Shown here one piece after another: positions 1 through 8,710 of a stretch of DNA of 64,000 bases. The notes beneath the pieces are model-generated. The model did not search any database and had not been told where the DNA came from. It saw nothing but the letters and a program-made list of their open reading frames with translations. Source of the stretch: Pirellula sp. Its GTDB lineage: Bacteria; Planctomycetota; Planctomycetia; Pirellulales; PNKZ01. Each line of letters begins with the position of its first letter. The stretch's first letter is position 1. The position numbers and the translations under genes are program-made. The stretch lies in the NCBI GenBank assembly GCA_013822735.1, contig PNKZ01000011.1, positions 124,001 through 188,000 on the forward strand, written 5' to 3'.

Positions 1-383
1 AACGGCGGCATTTCAAGTCATGTGGGACTAAGAGTCACGCCGCATTATCCCAGACCCGCCGGCCCAAAATCCAGTAAACTTTTGGCCGGCTCGATGGTGT
101 CTCACGCACCGACCTCGTGGTCCAAAAGTTCCCTTGACGACGATCGTTCGAGCGCCCGCCGGCACCGAGCTCGGCCGCAGTGTCGAACAACCGCGGTGTC
201 GAACAAGAGGATCAACATTGCGGCGGAATGATATTTAATCACCGCGGCTATTCCTGCCGATTCGGCGTGATTAGACTACCCGACGAGGTGCATGCCGTCC
301 GAAGGCATGCGTACCTTCGGACGCTTGGCGTCTGCTCTCCTCCCGCCTCATCCGCTTCCGCATCACCTCTCGGAGTTTACCGC
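1..383. other. Intergenic/upstream region without a supported gene
   Basis: No convincing coding frame was found before the first gene. Positions 58-90 hold an inverted repeat (arms GCCGGCCCAAAA and TTTTGGCCGGC, one bulged base) that is not followed by a T-run. The last bases contain a possible ribosome site (CGGAG at 371-375) for the gene starting at 384. Confidence 0.5.
58..90. repeat. Imperfect inverted repeat
   Basis: Left arm 58-69 and right arm 80-90 pair except for one extra C, around a loop of about 10 nt. It could form a hairpin upstream of the first gene. The lack of a T-tract argues against a classical intrinsic terminator. Confidence 0.4.
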
Positions 384-1400
384 ATGCTCTCTTGCCGTAC
401 GAACGTATTCGCGATGTCGCTCGTTGCCGCGCTCGCGGCGGGCGCCGTCGCCGCCGAGCCGATGAAGGTTGGAATCATCGGCTTGGATACTTCGCATGTC
501 ACCGCGTTCACCGGCGCAATCAATAAGGCGAAGGGCGATAGCCCGTTGGCCAGGTTGCGCGTCGTCGCGGCCTTTCCCGGCGGATCGCCCGACATCTCGG
601 CGAGCAGTTCGCGCGTGGAAGGCTTTACGAAGGCGCTGCGCGATCAAGGGGTCGAGATCGTCGACTCGATCGACGCGCTCTTGCCGAAGGTCGATGCGAT
701 CTTGTTGGAGAGCGTCGACGGGCGACCGCACTTGGCTCAGGCCACGGCCGTGTTCGAAGCCAATCGCAAGAGCGACAAGAAGAAGCCGCTGTTCATCGAT
801 AAGCCGATCGCCGCATCGTTGGCCGACACGTTGGCGATTTTCCGGCTCGCCAAGGAAACCGGCACCCCCTGCTTTTCGACTTCGTCGTTGCGGTTCTATC
901 CCGGCATCGCCGCCGTGCATGCGGAAGGAAAGTATGGCGACGTCATCGGCTGTGTCGCCTTCGGTCCTTGCTCGCTCGAGGAGCATCACCCCGACCTGTT
1001 TTGGTACGGCATTCACGGCGTCGAAATCTTGTTCACCATTATGGGGCCCGGCTGTGAATCGGTGACGTGCACTGCGACCGACGATACGCACGTCGTGACG
1101 GGCGTCTGGAAAGGAGGCCGCGTCGGCACGTTTCGCGGCATCCGCAGCGGCAAATCAGGCTACGGCGCCATGGTATTCGGCACTAAAGCCGCCGGCCCGA
1201 CGGAAGATCGTCCCGGCGGCGGTTACGGTCCGATGCTCGTCGAGATCGCGAAGTTCTTCAAGTCGGGCACGCCGCCGGTCGATCCGGAACTGACGACGGA
1301 ACTCGTCGCTTTCATGGAGGCGGCCGACGAGAGCAAGCGCCGGAACGGCGCCAGCGTGAAGATTGCCGAAGTCGTTGAGAAGGCGACGAGCGCGAAGTAG
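384..1400 (+). CDS. Gfo/Idh/MocA-type oxidoreductase with signal peptide
   Basis: The frame encodes about 338 residues. The first ~23 residues form a typical signal peptide (MLSCR, a hydrophobic stretch, then an AVAAEP cleavage region), followed at once by the Rossmann beta-strand KVGIIGLDTSH. An EKP-like segment (FIDKPIAASLADT) matches the conserved Lys-Pro of the Gfo/Idh/MocA NAD(P)-binding domain. Exported members of this family are common in planctomycetes and are thought to act on sugars or sugar derivatives; the substrate cannot be read from sequence. The ATG at 384 was chosen because CGGAG lies about 8 nt upstream and the signal peptide begins there. Longer in-frame starts from 180 would bury the signal peptide. 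The nucleotide-binding motif is GIIGLDTS rather than the usual GxGxxG, so cofactor binding may be atypical. Confidence 0.8.
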   Translation: MLSCRTNVFAMSLVAALAAGAVAAEPMKVGIIGLDTSHVTAFTGAINKAKGDSPLARLRVVAAFPGGSPDISASSSRVEGFTKALRDQGVEIVDSIDALLPKVDAILLESVDGRPHLAQATAVFEANRKSDKKKPLFIDKPIAASLADTLAIFRLAKETGTPCFSTSSLRFYPGIAAVHAEGKYGDVIGCVAFGPCSLEEHHPDLFWYGIHGVEILFTIMGPGCESVTCTATDDTHVVTGVWKGGRVGTFRGIRSGKSGYGAMVFGTKAAGPTEDRPGGGYGPMLVEIAKFFKSGTPPVDPELTTELVAFMEAADESKRRNGASVKIAEVVEKATSAK

Positions 1401-1431
1401 TCGCAGTCGGCGATGTGAACGTAAAATCGCG

Positions 1432-1857
1432 CTAGCCGGCGCGAGCAATGCGTCGTTCTAAACGACGCAGCGCGGCTGCGAGGATTTCCCGCTGTTCGCA
1501 TTTTCCGAGCGTCTCGAGTGCTTCCTCGGCGGGAAGCCAGCGCCGCTCGCGCCAGGCTGCTTCTTTCCAAGTACGTCGGCTTTGCACGACGAGCATCGAG
1601 AAGCAAACGATCCGTCGCGTTGTGCCGAGCTTCTTCCGCTCGTACGAGCCGAGTGAGTCGCCGACGATGCGGCCGCACAGCCCTGCTTCTTCCCATGCTT
1701 CCTTGAGCGCGGCTTCCGTTTCCGTCTCACCCGGCTCAATGTAGCCCTTGGGGAAGACCCATTGCCGTTTGCGAAGCGAAGTCACCAAGCAAATTTCCAG
1801 CCGACCGTGGCTGACGCGGTAAGGAATCGCGAGGGCTTGATGGAAGTTGCTAGACAT
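1432..1857 (-). CDS. Nudix hydrolase
   Basis: The 141-residue protein contains a Nudix box (GYIEPGETETEAALKEAWEE followed by AGL), matching G-x5-E-x7-[RK]-E-x2-E-E-x-G-[LIV] except that the usual Arg is Lys. Nudix enzymes hydrolyse nucleoside diphosphates linked to another group, using a metal bound by the Glu residues. The preceding WVFPKG is typical of the diadenosine-polyphosphate or diphosphoinositol-type subgroup, but the substrate is unproven. The length is normal for a single-domain Nudix protein. The gene converges on the oxidoreductase at 384-1400, with only about 31 nt between the stops. The start is an ATG at 1857. Confidence 0.87.
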   Translation of the reverse strand: MSSNFHQALAIPYRVSHGRLEICLVTSLRKRQWVFPKGYIEPGETETEAALKEAWEEAGLCGRIVGDSLGSYERKKLGTTRRIVCFSMLVVQSRRTWKEAAWRERRWLPAEEALETLGKCEQREILAAALRRLERRIARAG

Positions 1858-2479
1858 GGACGACGGCCGATTCCTTGGGGGATATAACCCCTTTTATCCA
1901 CTCGATGACGACAATTTCAGCGGGCACCTACCATTGCGGCAAAGTGATTTCGTCTGCTGCAAATCTCGCATCTTTATCAACTATAGTTGATTGTTTTTTT
2001 CGTGCTCTAGATCAGTTTGCAAACTTTCCAACGATTTCTCGATGGCAGCTTCACCACGTTCGAATCGTGTTAGGGAACTGGCGAGTTCGCAAACACCGCC
2101 GTTTGTCGCTCGAAGGTGCGGTTTTTACTCGGTCGACAGTCGCGCGGTGGTATCGGAAACTGACCGGCCTTCGAGCGAAAACCGCGCACGCGCGCTCCAA
2201 ACTTGAGACATTTTTCCCGCCTTGAGACAAATTCACGCGCCAAATTACCGCAGGCACTGCCGGCAGGCAAGTCTACTCAAAGTCTTAAGTCGTTTTGCAG
2301 CAGTCGTTTGTGCGTTGTCGTGTATTGCCGTCGATGCGACGACAGCCGATCGGCATCGCGTTTGCTCCTAGTGAGAGCGACTCAGTGAGCCTGGGCTCGC
2401 TTGGTCTGCCGATTTGCAGGCACGCAACACGGCAACCATCACTCAAGTGCCGCAGTATTTGGTCAAGGAGGACACGGTC
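1858..2479. other. Long intergenic region upstream of csrA
   Basis: About 620 nt separate the divergent Nudix and csrA genes. The stretch around 1900-2020 is clearly more AT-rich than its surroundings and holds a perfect 16-bp palindrome at 1976-1991 followed by a T-run. An open frame at 1875-2225 lacks recognisable motifs and is not called. The region probably holds the promoters of both genes and a long csrA leader. Confidence 0.5.
1976..1991. promoter_or_regulatory. Perfect 16-bp palindrome, operator-like
   Basis: ATCAACTATAGTTGAT reads identically on both strands and is followed on the plus strand by TGTTTTTTT. It lies between the divergent Nudix and csrA genes. This suits a binding site for a dimeric regulator. 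A short intrinsic terminator on the plus strand is the alternative, but there is no plus-strand gene just upstream and the stem would have no loop. Confidence 0.4.
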
Positions 2480-2770
2480 ATGCTCGTACTCAGCCGCAAG
2501 CAAGGGGAACAGATCCGCATCGGCGACAACATCGTGGTGACGATTCACCGCCTCTCGGGCAACCGAGTGAGCTTGGGAATTGAAGCCCCGGCCGATTGCA
2601 AGATCATGCGTGGCGAGTTGCGCGAGCTTCTCGAAGGGGTCGAAATCGAGGTCCCCGCTCGCCCCGCCCGACAGGAAACGACCGCCGTCAAGCAACCGCC
2701 GATGAGCAAGCACGTCGGGGAAAACCGTATCGCGCAGATCATCGAAAAATCGCTGCGGACGGCGAAGTAG
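2480..2770 (+). CDS. csrA: Carbon storage regulator CsrA
   Basis: The 96-residue protein begins MLVLSRKQGEQIRIGDNI, the canonical start of the CsrA/RsmA family, and continues with the RNA-binding segment ending KIMRGEL. CsrA dimers bind GGA motifs in mRNA leaders and alter translation or stability. The core fold needs about 55-60 residues; the remaining ~35 form a polar tail (PARPARQETTAVKQP region) of unknown role. The ATG at 2480 was chosen because AAGGAGGA at 2465-2472 is an excellent ribosome site and the family motif starts there. A second, diverged copy lies at 10840-11217. Confidence 0.93.
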   Translation: MLVLSRKQGEQIRIGDNIVVTIHRLSGNRVSLGIEAPADCKIMRGELRELLEGVEIEVPARPARQETTAVKQPPMSKHVGENRIAQIIEKSLRTAK

Positions 2771-2846
2771 ATATGCTGATTCTCGTCCTGCTTTGTCAGG
2801 CAGTTGGAGTCGTTTACGCTCACGTTACGTTCGTGGTGCGCGCTTG

Positions 2847-3575
2847 TCAGAGGGCGCCTGCGGTGAGGCGCGTGACGGCGATGGCCCCGGCGAAGCATTG
2901 AGCTACGTCGCACCCTGCGGATCGCGGTCGATCTTGGTAGCGGCCGCGATAGAGAATTCGGTCCCCGGCAGTTTCATAACGCACGTCTAGTCGACTGGCA
3001 TCGAGCGGACAGTGCACCAACGTCGGTACTTCCGCATCGCGACCTGTCGTGCTTGCTCCTAACAAGCTCGGCGGCGGATCAGGCAGATTGACGTTCCAAA
3101 AAGCTCCGTCCGAGAGCTTCGTTGCCAGCAGTTCGCGTAATACGCGCCGCGTCCAGTTCACCGCTCGTCGCCAATCCACCGGCTCGCGCGACCGGCGATA
3201 TTGAGAAACGGCGATTCCCGGCACGTTCCACAGCGCCGCTTCGCGCACGCCCGCCACGGTGCCCGAAATCCACACGTCGGCCCCCAGATTTCCGCCGGGA
3301 TTAATGCCGGCGAGCACGAAATCGACGTCGAGCTTGAGATGCCCGAGAGCCACGCGAACGCAATCCGCCGGTGTGCCGTCGAGTCGATAACGACGGCTGC
3401 TCAACTCCTGCAGTTCCAACGGGCGATCGACGGTCACGCGGTGGCTGCAGCCGGAGAGTTCGACGTGGGGAGCAACGATGTTTACTTCGCCGAATTCGCC
3501 GGCCACCTCGGCCATGGCAGCCAGCCCGGGGGCGTCCACTCCATCGTCGTTGGTGAGTAAGAATCGCAATTTCAA
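2847..3575 (-). CDS. surE: 5'-nucleotidase SurE
   Basis: The 242-residue protein starts MKLRFLLTNDDGVDAPG, the SurE signature in which the two Asp bind the catalytic metal. It continues with VNIVAPHVELSGCSHRVT, RLDGTPADCVRVAL and AGINPGGNLGADVWISGTVAG, all hallmark SurE segments. SurE dephosphorylates nucleoside monophosphates and sometimes short polyphosphates. Length is typical. The start codon is TTG (3573-3575) and overlaps the TGA stop of the upstream aminotransferase in the shared bases TTGA, so the two genes are probably translationally coupled. The metabolic link between them is not evident. Confidence 0.93.
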   Translation of the reverse strand: MKLRFLLTNDDGVDAPGLAAMAEVAGEFGEVNIVAPHVELSGCSHRVTVDRPLELQELSSRRYRLDGTPADCVRVALGHLKLDVDFVLAGINPGGNLGADVWISGTVAGVREAALWNVPGIAVSQYRRSREPVDWRRAVNWTRRVLRELLATKLSDGAFWNVNLPDPPPSLLGASTTGRDAEVPTLVHCPLDASRLDVRYETAGDRILYRGRYQDRPRSAGCDVAQCFAGAIAVTRLTAGAL

Positions 3576-4789
3576 AATCGCTCCTCGTCGTTCGCAGTGG
3601 CTTCCAAACTCGCCGCGAGCTCATATTTGCCGTCGCGAAGACCTTCGGCAAGGTCGCGAATCGTTTCCGCGACGCGCCGAATCTCTTCTTCGGGCTCAAG
3701 TAGAACGGGATGGTGCAGCAGCAGCATCTGCTCGCTGAATTCGGTGGAAACCGCGAGGTCGCCGCTACGTCGACACCGGGCGCCGCCGCGTTTGGTAAAT
3801 CCTCGGAATCCTGTATCTAAAGCAATGCCTTCGGCGCGAACCGCGGCGCGGAAGACGCTCCGTTCGACAGCTCGCATGGAAGGTGCGTTGTAGCGGATGC
3901 CGAACTTGTAAAACGCCAGCTCCGATTGCTCAGGCCAACGGGCGATGCAACTGAAACCGTCGACGCCGCCAAGATGTTCGATCAGCGTTCTCGCTCCCTT
4001 ACTTCGGCGGCCGTGTCGTTCGCCCAGCTTTTCCAACTGCGGCAACAGCACGGCGGCTTGAAGTTCGCTGAGGGGAAAAGCGTCGTTTCCTTCCTCGCAA
4101 TACACTTTCATGCGCTGCGCAACATCGGTCCGTTGCGTGACGACGGCTCCGCCGCGACCGGCCGTCAACAGTTTGCTGCCGCCGAAACTGAACGTTCCGA
4201 CGTCGCCCCACGTACCGGCGGGTCGGCCGTAAACGACGGCGCCGGAAGCTTGGCAAGCATCTTCGACCACCGCGAGTCCGTGGGTTTTCGCCGCCTCGAA
4301 TAGTCGCGGCATGTCGACTAGGCCGCCGTGCAGGTGCGAAGCGATGACGGCCTTGGTCTTAGGTGAACACGCTGCGGCAATGAGGGTCGGATCGATGCCG
4401 CACGTGGTGCGATCGAGATCGACCAACACCGGAACCGCGCCGACGGCGGTAATCGCACGAAAGTTCCCGGGGAAGTCATACCCGCCGAGTAGCACTTCGT
4501 CCCCTGCCCCGACCCCCAGCCCGCGCAGCGCCAACTCCACGGCGACGCTTCCGGAGCTACAAAGCCGCACGTGCTCGATCGCTAAGTCGCGCTGTAATGC
4601 GGTACGCAATCGGTCGCAATGCGGTCCGAGATACTTCCCCCATGAGCCGTCGGCATAGCACGCTTGGAGGGCGGCCAAGACGGCGGGATCGTCGACGGGC
4701 CATGGCGGCGGACCGGCCGGAAATGCCGGAGTACCGCCGCAAATTGCCGGAATGCGTGCCACGGATTCGAAGTACCTACTCGCGTACAA
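3572..4789 (-). CDS. DegT/DnrJ/EryC1-type PLP-dependent aminotransferase
   Basis: About 405 residues of fold-type I PLP enzyme. LCSSGSVAVELALRGLGVG binds the cofactor phosphate, VVEDACQASGA supplies the Asp that contacts the pyridine nitrogen, and FSFGGSKLLTAGRGG contains the Lys expected to form the internal aldimine. This is the order seen in sugar aminotransferases of the DegT/StrS family, which make amino-sugars for cell-envelope glycans, natural products or cofactors. The exact substrate is unknown and no sugar-nucleotide genes are adjacent. The start is uncertain: the frame opens with a TTG at 4789, a GTG at 4762 is an alternative, and neither has a clear ribosome site. The 3' end overlaps surE by 4 nt. 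Confidence 0.85.
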   Translation of the reverse strand: MYASRYFESVARIPAICGGTPAFPAGPPPWPVDDPAVLAALQACYADGSWGKYLGPHCDRLRTALQRDLAIEHVRLCSSGSVAVELALRGLGVGAGDEVLLGGYDFPGNFRAITAVGAVPVLVDLDRTTCGIDPTLIAAACSPKTKAVIASHLHGGLVDMPRLFEAAKTHGLAVVEDACQASGAVVYGRPAGTWGDVGTFSFGGSKLLTAGRGGAVVTQRTDVAQRMKVYCEEGNDAFPLSELQAAVLLPQLEKLGERHGRRSKGARTLIEHLGGVDGFSCIARWPEQSELAFYKFGIRYNAPSMRAVERSVFRAAVRAEGIALDTGFRGFTKRGGARCRRSGDLAVSTEFSEQMLLLHHPVLLEPEEEIRRVAETIRDLAEGLRDGKYELAASLEATANDEERF

Positions 4790-4947
4790 CTCAGGAAGCG
4801 AAGACTTTCAGCATCATACCGGCATTAGCGCGGCGTCGGCGTTCCGACCCGCCGCGCTGGTTCTAGTACCGGATCTAGCTTATTCTAATCAATCTCACGG
4901 CCCAGGTTGCCGGAGATTTCTTCAGCTTGTGGTGAGAGAAAAGAATC

Positions 4948-6069
4948 ATGGCTCGGCTGCGCTACGTGATGATCGGCGGATTTCTGGGAGCCGGCAAAAC
5001 AACGTTGATCGGCAAGCTCGCGCGAGCTTATGCCGACCAAGGCTTAAAGGTCGGCATCGTAACGAACGATCAAGCTCACGGCTTGGTCGATACGATGTCG
5101 CTCCGTGCGCAGGGCTTCGAGGTCGGCGAAGTGACCGGCGCCTGCTTCTGCTGTAAGTTCAACGATCTGGTGCGTGTGGTCGGTGAGCTCTCTCCGGACG
5201 GCCGGCCCGACGTCGTGTTGGCGGAACCGGTCGGAAGCTGCACCGACTTGGCCGCAACGGTCATGGAACCTCTTAAGCATCTCTACGGCGCCGAGATCGA
5301 GCTTGCCCCGTTGGCGGTGCTGCTCAAGCCCGAGCATGGCGAAAAGATTTTGGGCGACGCCGCGGATGTGGGCTTCTCGGCCAAGGCGGCCTATATCTTC
5401 CGCAAGCAATTGGAGGAGGCCGACTTCGTCGTCGTGAACAAGATCGACAAGCTCTCGCCGGAGCGAGTCGAGCGATTGGTGAAGATGCTGAACGAACAAT
5501 TTCCCGGTAAGCAGACGATCGCCGTCAGTGCGAAGTCCGGCGTCGGATGCGATGTCTTGGCCGAGCGATTGAAGCAGCCCGCCGTCGAGCGCATGAGTAC
5601 GCCGGAAATGGATTACGACGTCTACGCGGAAGGGGAAGCGGAGCTGGGCTGGCTTAATTGCACGGTGCGTTTTTCGTCGCAAACTCCGGTCGACGTGGAT
5701 CAACTGCTTGTGAACTTCGTCGAACGCTTGGCGGCCGAGTGCCGCAAGTGGGACGCCGAGCCGGCGCATCTCAAGGTGCTCGCGTCGGGCGACGACATCG
5801 TCGCCATCGCGAATTGGGTGTGTTCGACGGTGCCGCCGGAGTTGTCGGTGGCGTCGGGCGCGAAAGCCGCGGAGTTGGACCTCGTGGTCAATGCTCGCGT
5901 GGCCGTGGCGCCCGAGGGGCTCACGCTCACGGTGAACAACGTTGCCGACCAACTCGCGCTGGCGCTGGCGTCGCAAGGCAATGCCTCATCGTGCGAAGTG
6001 GTCGACATGCAGAGCTTCCGCCCGGGCCGACCGATGCCGACGCATCGTATGCCGGTCGGGCATGCTTAA
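4948..6069 (+). CDS. CobW/COG0523-family GTP-binding metallochaperone
   Basis: The 373-residue protein has a Walker A GGFLGAGKTTLIGKL near residue 10, the metal-binding CFCCKF motif (CxCC) near residue 67, a Walker B-like DVVLAEPVGSCTDL, and a G4 motif NKIDKL. This is the architecture of the COG0523 G3E GTPases, which deliver Zn, Co or other metals to target enzymes. The C-terminal ~130 residues form a separate domain unlike the usual CobW C-domain. With no cobalamin or zinc-uptake genes next to it, the metal cannot be assigned. The start is an ATG with a weak purine-rich ribosome site (GTGAGAG). Confidence 0.85.
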   Translation: MARLRYVMIGGFLGAGKTTLIGKLARAYADQGLKVGIVTNDQAHGLVDTMSLRAQGFEVGEVTGACFCCKFNDLVRVVGELSPDGRPDVVLAEPVGSCTDLAATVMEPLKHLYGAEIELAPLAVLLKPEHGEKILGDAADVGFSAKAAYIFRKQLEEADFVVVNKIDKLSPERVERLVKMLNEQFPGKQTIAVSAKSGVGCDVLAERLKQPAVERMSTPEMDYDVYAEGEAELGWLNCTVRFSSQTPVDVDQLLVNFVERLAAECRKWDAEPAHLKVLASGDDIVAIANWVCSTVPPELSVASGAKAAELDLVVNARVAVAPEGLTLTVNNVADQLALALASQGNASSCEVVDMQSFRPGRPMPTHRMPVGHA

Positions 6070-6109
6070 GTTCGACGCGTAAATTCGTTATTGCTGCGAG
6101 CGGCCGCGG

Positions 6110-7267
6110 TTAGTCGAGCGTCTTCACGTCGGTAAACGGATACGGCACGGCATGGTCCGGCGTCATGCGCTGCGCCGTCATCCAGGAATACTCGGTCTCT
6201 GCGGGATCGGCCGGATCAGGATCGCGGAGCGGTTTGCCGTCGGCCTCGGCATAGATGGTGCGGACGACCGGCACCCGTCGGCCGGCCTTTGGGGCGAGCT
6301 CATAGTCGGACCCGCGCGTTTGCAGAAACCACGTGTTGTCGCGGAAGCCCGATTCCAAACGCCGCCCGGCCGCCGCTTGGTAAACCTTCTTCGCGCTCTC
6401 GTCGAGCGATGCGTCGGCGGCAATCGCCTGCGTCAACTTTTGCGTTTCGGAAACATCGAAACTCACCCAGCCGTACGGCGGCAGATAGGCTTCCAACTTG
6501 CAGTGCGACGGCGAACTCTTGGGAAACGTATTGAGCCCGTACGTCATGCGCGTGGGGTATCCCATGGCCCGGCCGACCGCGGCGCAGAAACTGTGATAAT
6601 CGCTGCAGTGTCCGCCGCCGGCGTCAAATAGATGCTCGCTGTCGGCGCGCAGCGAGGCGTTGCCGTGGTCGTACCGGAATTCCTTGCGAACGTAGTCCAT
6701 GACATCCGCCAAATCGCTCGCTGCGTTGGTGCGCTTCGGTGCAAGCTGCGCGAGCAGCGTTTGATGGCGATCGCCGACGACGACGGCCTGGCTCTCGCTG
6801 CGACGATACTTTGCGAACGATTCCGGCCATGACGCCGGAGCGACGATTCTTGCGGGATCGACATTCCAGCGCAGCTCCCAGACACGCACCTGAAACTTGC
6901 GGCGAATGATCTGCGCACCTTGCGGCGACGGGAATTCGAAATACGCGAAGCGATTTTGAAACTGCTCCTCCGTGCCGATTTGCGGTTCGACCGTTTGCGG
7001 AAAGGTCGTTGTTTCTTGCTCCGTTACTTCCTGAGCGAAGTCGCTCGGCGGCAGCGGCACCCACACTCGCAATAGCTTCGTCTTATACGGGGCCGTCACG
7101 ATGATCGAGTAATCGATGTCGTAAACGACGGGGTTGCTGCGCTCGGCGACGTACGGTTGGTCGGGAGCAAGCGCTGCCGCTTCCTCGGCGGCTGGAAGCG
7201 ACATCGTCGACAGGCCGACGAGCACGAAGGCCCCGAGTATGCGAAGCCGAAGGTTAGCGTGTGGCAT
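6110..7267 (-). CDS. Secreted transglutaminase-like protein
   Basis: The 385-residue protein has an N-terminal signal peptide (hydrophobic to about residue 26, then PAAEE). It carries a transglutaminase core with GGGHCSDYHSFCAA (Cys221), SHCKLEAY (His255) and GWVSFDVSE (Asp271), the Cys-His-Asp triad of the superfamily. Bacterial members are mostly proteases or amidases acting outside the cytoplasm. The N-terminal ~150 residues form a beta-rich domain, as in planctomycete relatives. The 5' end overlaps the 3' end of the GNAT gene by 14 nt, so the two are probably co-transcribed. The start is an ATG at 7267. Confidence 0.82.
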   Translation of the reverse strand: MPHANLRLRILGAFVLVGLSTMSLPAAEEAAALAPDQPYVAERSNPVVYDIDYSIIVTAPYKTKLLRVWVPLPPSDFAQEVTEQETTTFPQTVEPQIGTEEQFQNRFAYFEFPSPQGAQIIRRKFQVRVWELRWNVDPARIVAPASWPESFAKYRRSESQAVVVGDRHQTLLAQLAPKRTNAASDLADVMDYVRKEFRYDHGNASLRADSEHLFDAGGGHCSDYHSFCAAVGRAMGYPTRMTYGLNTFPKSSPSHCKLEAYLPPYGWVSFDVSETQKLTQAIAADASLDESAKKVYQAAAGRRLESGFRDNTWFLQTRGSDYELAPKAGRRVPVVRTIYAEADGKPLRDPDPADPAETEYSWMTAQRMTPDHAVPYPFTDVKTLD

Positions 7268-7835
7268 GCGAGGGCGTATCCGAAATCGATTCGGGAATCA
7301 GTGAGAAGATGGCCGCGTCGTTTTGCACGCCGTGAATACGGAGCCGGTTGCGGGCCGTGCCTTCGTAGACGGCGCCCACCTTCGCCGCCACGCGCTGACT
7401 GGCGACGTTGCCGACCGCGGCGACGATTTCAAGGCGTTTCAATCCTAATTGCTCAAAGCCGAACCTCGCCACGGCCGGTACAGCTTCCGAGGCGATGCCC
7501 CTTCCTTGGCGGCTCGCGCGAATCCAGTAGCCGAGGTTGGCTCGCAATCGTGCCCGGTCGATCTCGTTGATCGTGCAGCAGCCGACGAAGCCGCCGCCGT
7601 CGCGATCGAAGAGATAGAACCCGTAGAACTCGCCGCTACGCCAAGCCCGATCGCAGGCGGTCAGCCAAGTTTCGCTGTCTTCGAGCGTCATGGCGGGGTG
7701 ACACCACGAGAGCCAACGCCCCACGGCGTCCATCGATTCGCGCGCGGCTTCAAAGTGCGCCATGGCGTCGTCGATGTTGCCGGGGCGCAGCACGAGACGC
7801 GGCGTGACGATTTGCGTGAGCGGTGAGAGCGACAC
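7254..7835 (-). CDS. GNAT-family N-acetyltransferase (RimJ/RimL-like)
   Basis: The 193-residue protein begins with the RimJ/RimL-type strand IVTPRLVLRPGNIDDA. It contains LGYWIRASRQGRGIASEAV, in which RQGRGIA is the acetyl-CoA pyrophosphate-binding loop, followed by LGLKRLEIVAAVGNVASQRV. Such enzymes acetylate protein N-termini, antibiotics or small amines; the target is unknown. The only in-frame start with a full N-terminus is a GTG at 7835, without an obvious Shine-Dalgarno. The gene overlaps the downstream transglutaminase gene by 14 nt. Confidence 0.85.
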   Translation of the reverse strand: MSLSPLTQIVTPRLVLRPGNIDDAMAHFEAARESMDAVGRWLSWCHPAMTLEDSETWLTACDRAWRSGEFYGFYLFDRDGGGFVGCCTINEIDRARLRANLGYWIRASRQGRGIASEAVPAVARFGFEQLGLKRLEIVAAVGNVASQRVAAKVGAVYEGTARNRLRIHGVQNDAAIFSLIPESISDTPSHATR

Positions 7836-7908
7836 GAGTAGCCGTTGTGATCCGTCGAAGAGGCCCGGCGGCCGGGGAAATCCGATACTTATCGTAATCC
7901 GACCTCGG

Positions 7909-8370
7909 CTAAAAGAACAGTCGCAGCACCGCCTCCATCACGCAGGCGGGCCGGCTTTCTCCTTCGACCTCGATCGTGTGTTTAAACACGCCCTGAAAGC
8001 CCTCGGCTGCCGCGCGCAACTCTAAAAGTTCGGAATGCATCCGCACGCGCGAGCCGACGCGCACGGGCGCCGGAAAACGGACGCGATTCAGCCCGTAGTT
8101 GATGATCATCGTCACGCCCTCGACGCGAAACGAAGTTTCGGTCAGCGCGATACAGAGAGAAAGGGTGAGAAATCCATGAGCGACCGTGGTCCCATACGGC
8201 CCTTCGACGGCGGCGCGTGCCGGATCGCAGTGAATCCATTGGTGATCGCCCGTCGCCGTTGCAAAGGCGTCGATCCGCTCTTGAGTGATCTCGCACCAAT
8301 CGCTGGTTCCCAGCGACTGCCCGACCAGCGACTTCAACTCCTCGATTCCTTGAATCACCCGCAGTGCCAT
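7909..8370 (-). CDS. MaoC-like (R)-hydratase, hot-dog fold
   Basis: The 153-residue protein contains ATATGDHQWIHCDP, the MaoC/PhaJ hydratase motif with catalytic Asp and His. It continues with GPYGTTVAHGFLTLSL and INYGLNRVRFPAPVRVGSRV. Enzymes of this type hydrate enoyl-CoA (or enoyl-ACP) to (R)-3-hydroxyacyl thioesters. Single-domain length is normal for this group. The start is an ATG at 8370. It lies about 70 nt upstream of the GNAT gene on the same strand. Confidence 0.87.
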   Translation of the reverse strand: MALRVIQGIEELKSLVGQSLGTSDWCEITQERIDAFATATGDHQWIHCDPARAAVEGPYGTTVAHGFLTLSLCIALTETSFRVEGVTMIINYGLNRVRFPAPVRVGSRVRMHSELLELRAAAEGFQGVFKHTIEVEGESRPACVMEAVLRLFF

Positions 8371-8710
8371 GACGCTCGCTCCGCCGACGACGTTTAAAAA
8401 TACGTTTTGCCCCCTGCGAATTCGCCGGCATTACCATGCCGGCAGCTGCATCGCTATCGGGCCGCTTCGAGCAAGCATCTTAGGCTGCCGGCCTTGGCAA
8501 TTCTAGCGCGCATCGCCGCTTAAGACACATCCCGACGGCGGCTCGGCACTTCGATGTTGACCCTCCGGGCTCGTTCAACTATTTCAACGCTCCCCAAAAT
8601 CCGCACCGAAGCCTTCCGGCCGAACATCGCTTCGGTTTGAAGGTGTTCGGCCCCGTCGTCGCACGGCTTTCGAACCTTCGATCCAATCGGCTCCTTTGTT
8701 GTCGACCGCG
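8371..8710. other. Intergenic region between divergent genes
   Basis: About 340 nt hold no supported gene. The one clear structure is a perfect inverted repeat at 8424-8443. Promoters of the flanking divergent genes must lie here but no convincing -35/-10 pair was seen. Confidence 0.45.
8424..8443. repeat. Perfect 8-bp inverted repeat with 4-nt loop
   Basis: GCCGGCAT and ATGCCGGC flank TACC. No T-run follows on either strand. It could be a small hairpin or an operator for the divergent MaoC and hydrolase genes. Confidence 0.45.

Noticed and set aside
1875-2225. Open frame of 116 codons before csrA
   Set aside because: It has no ribosome site, an unusual composition and no motif; the region looks regulatory.
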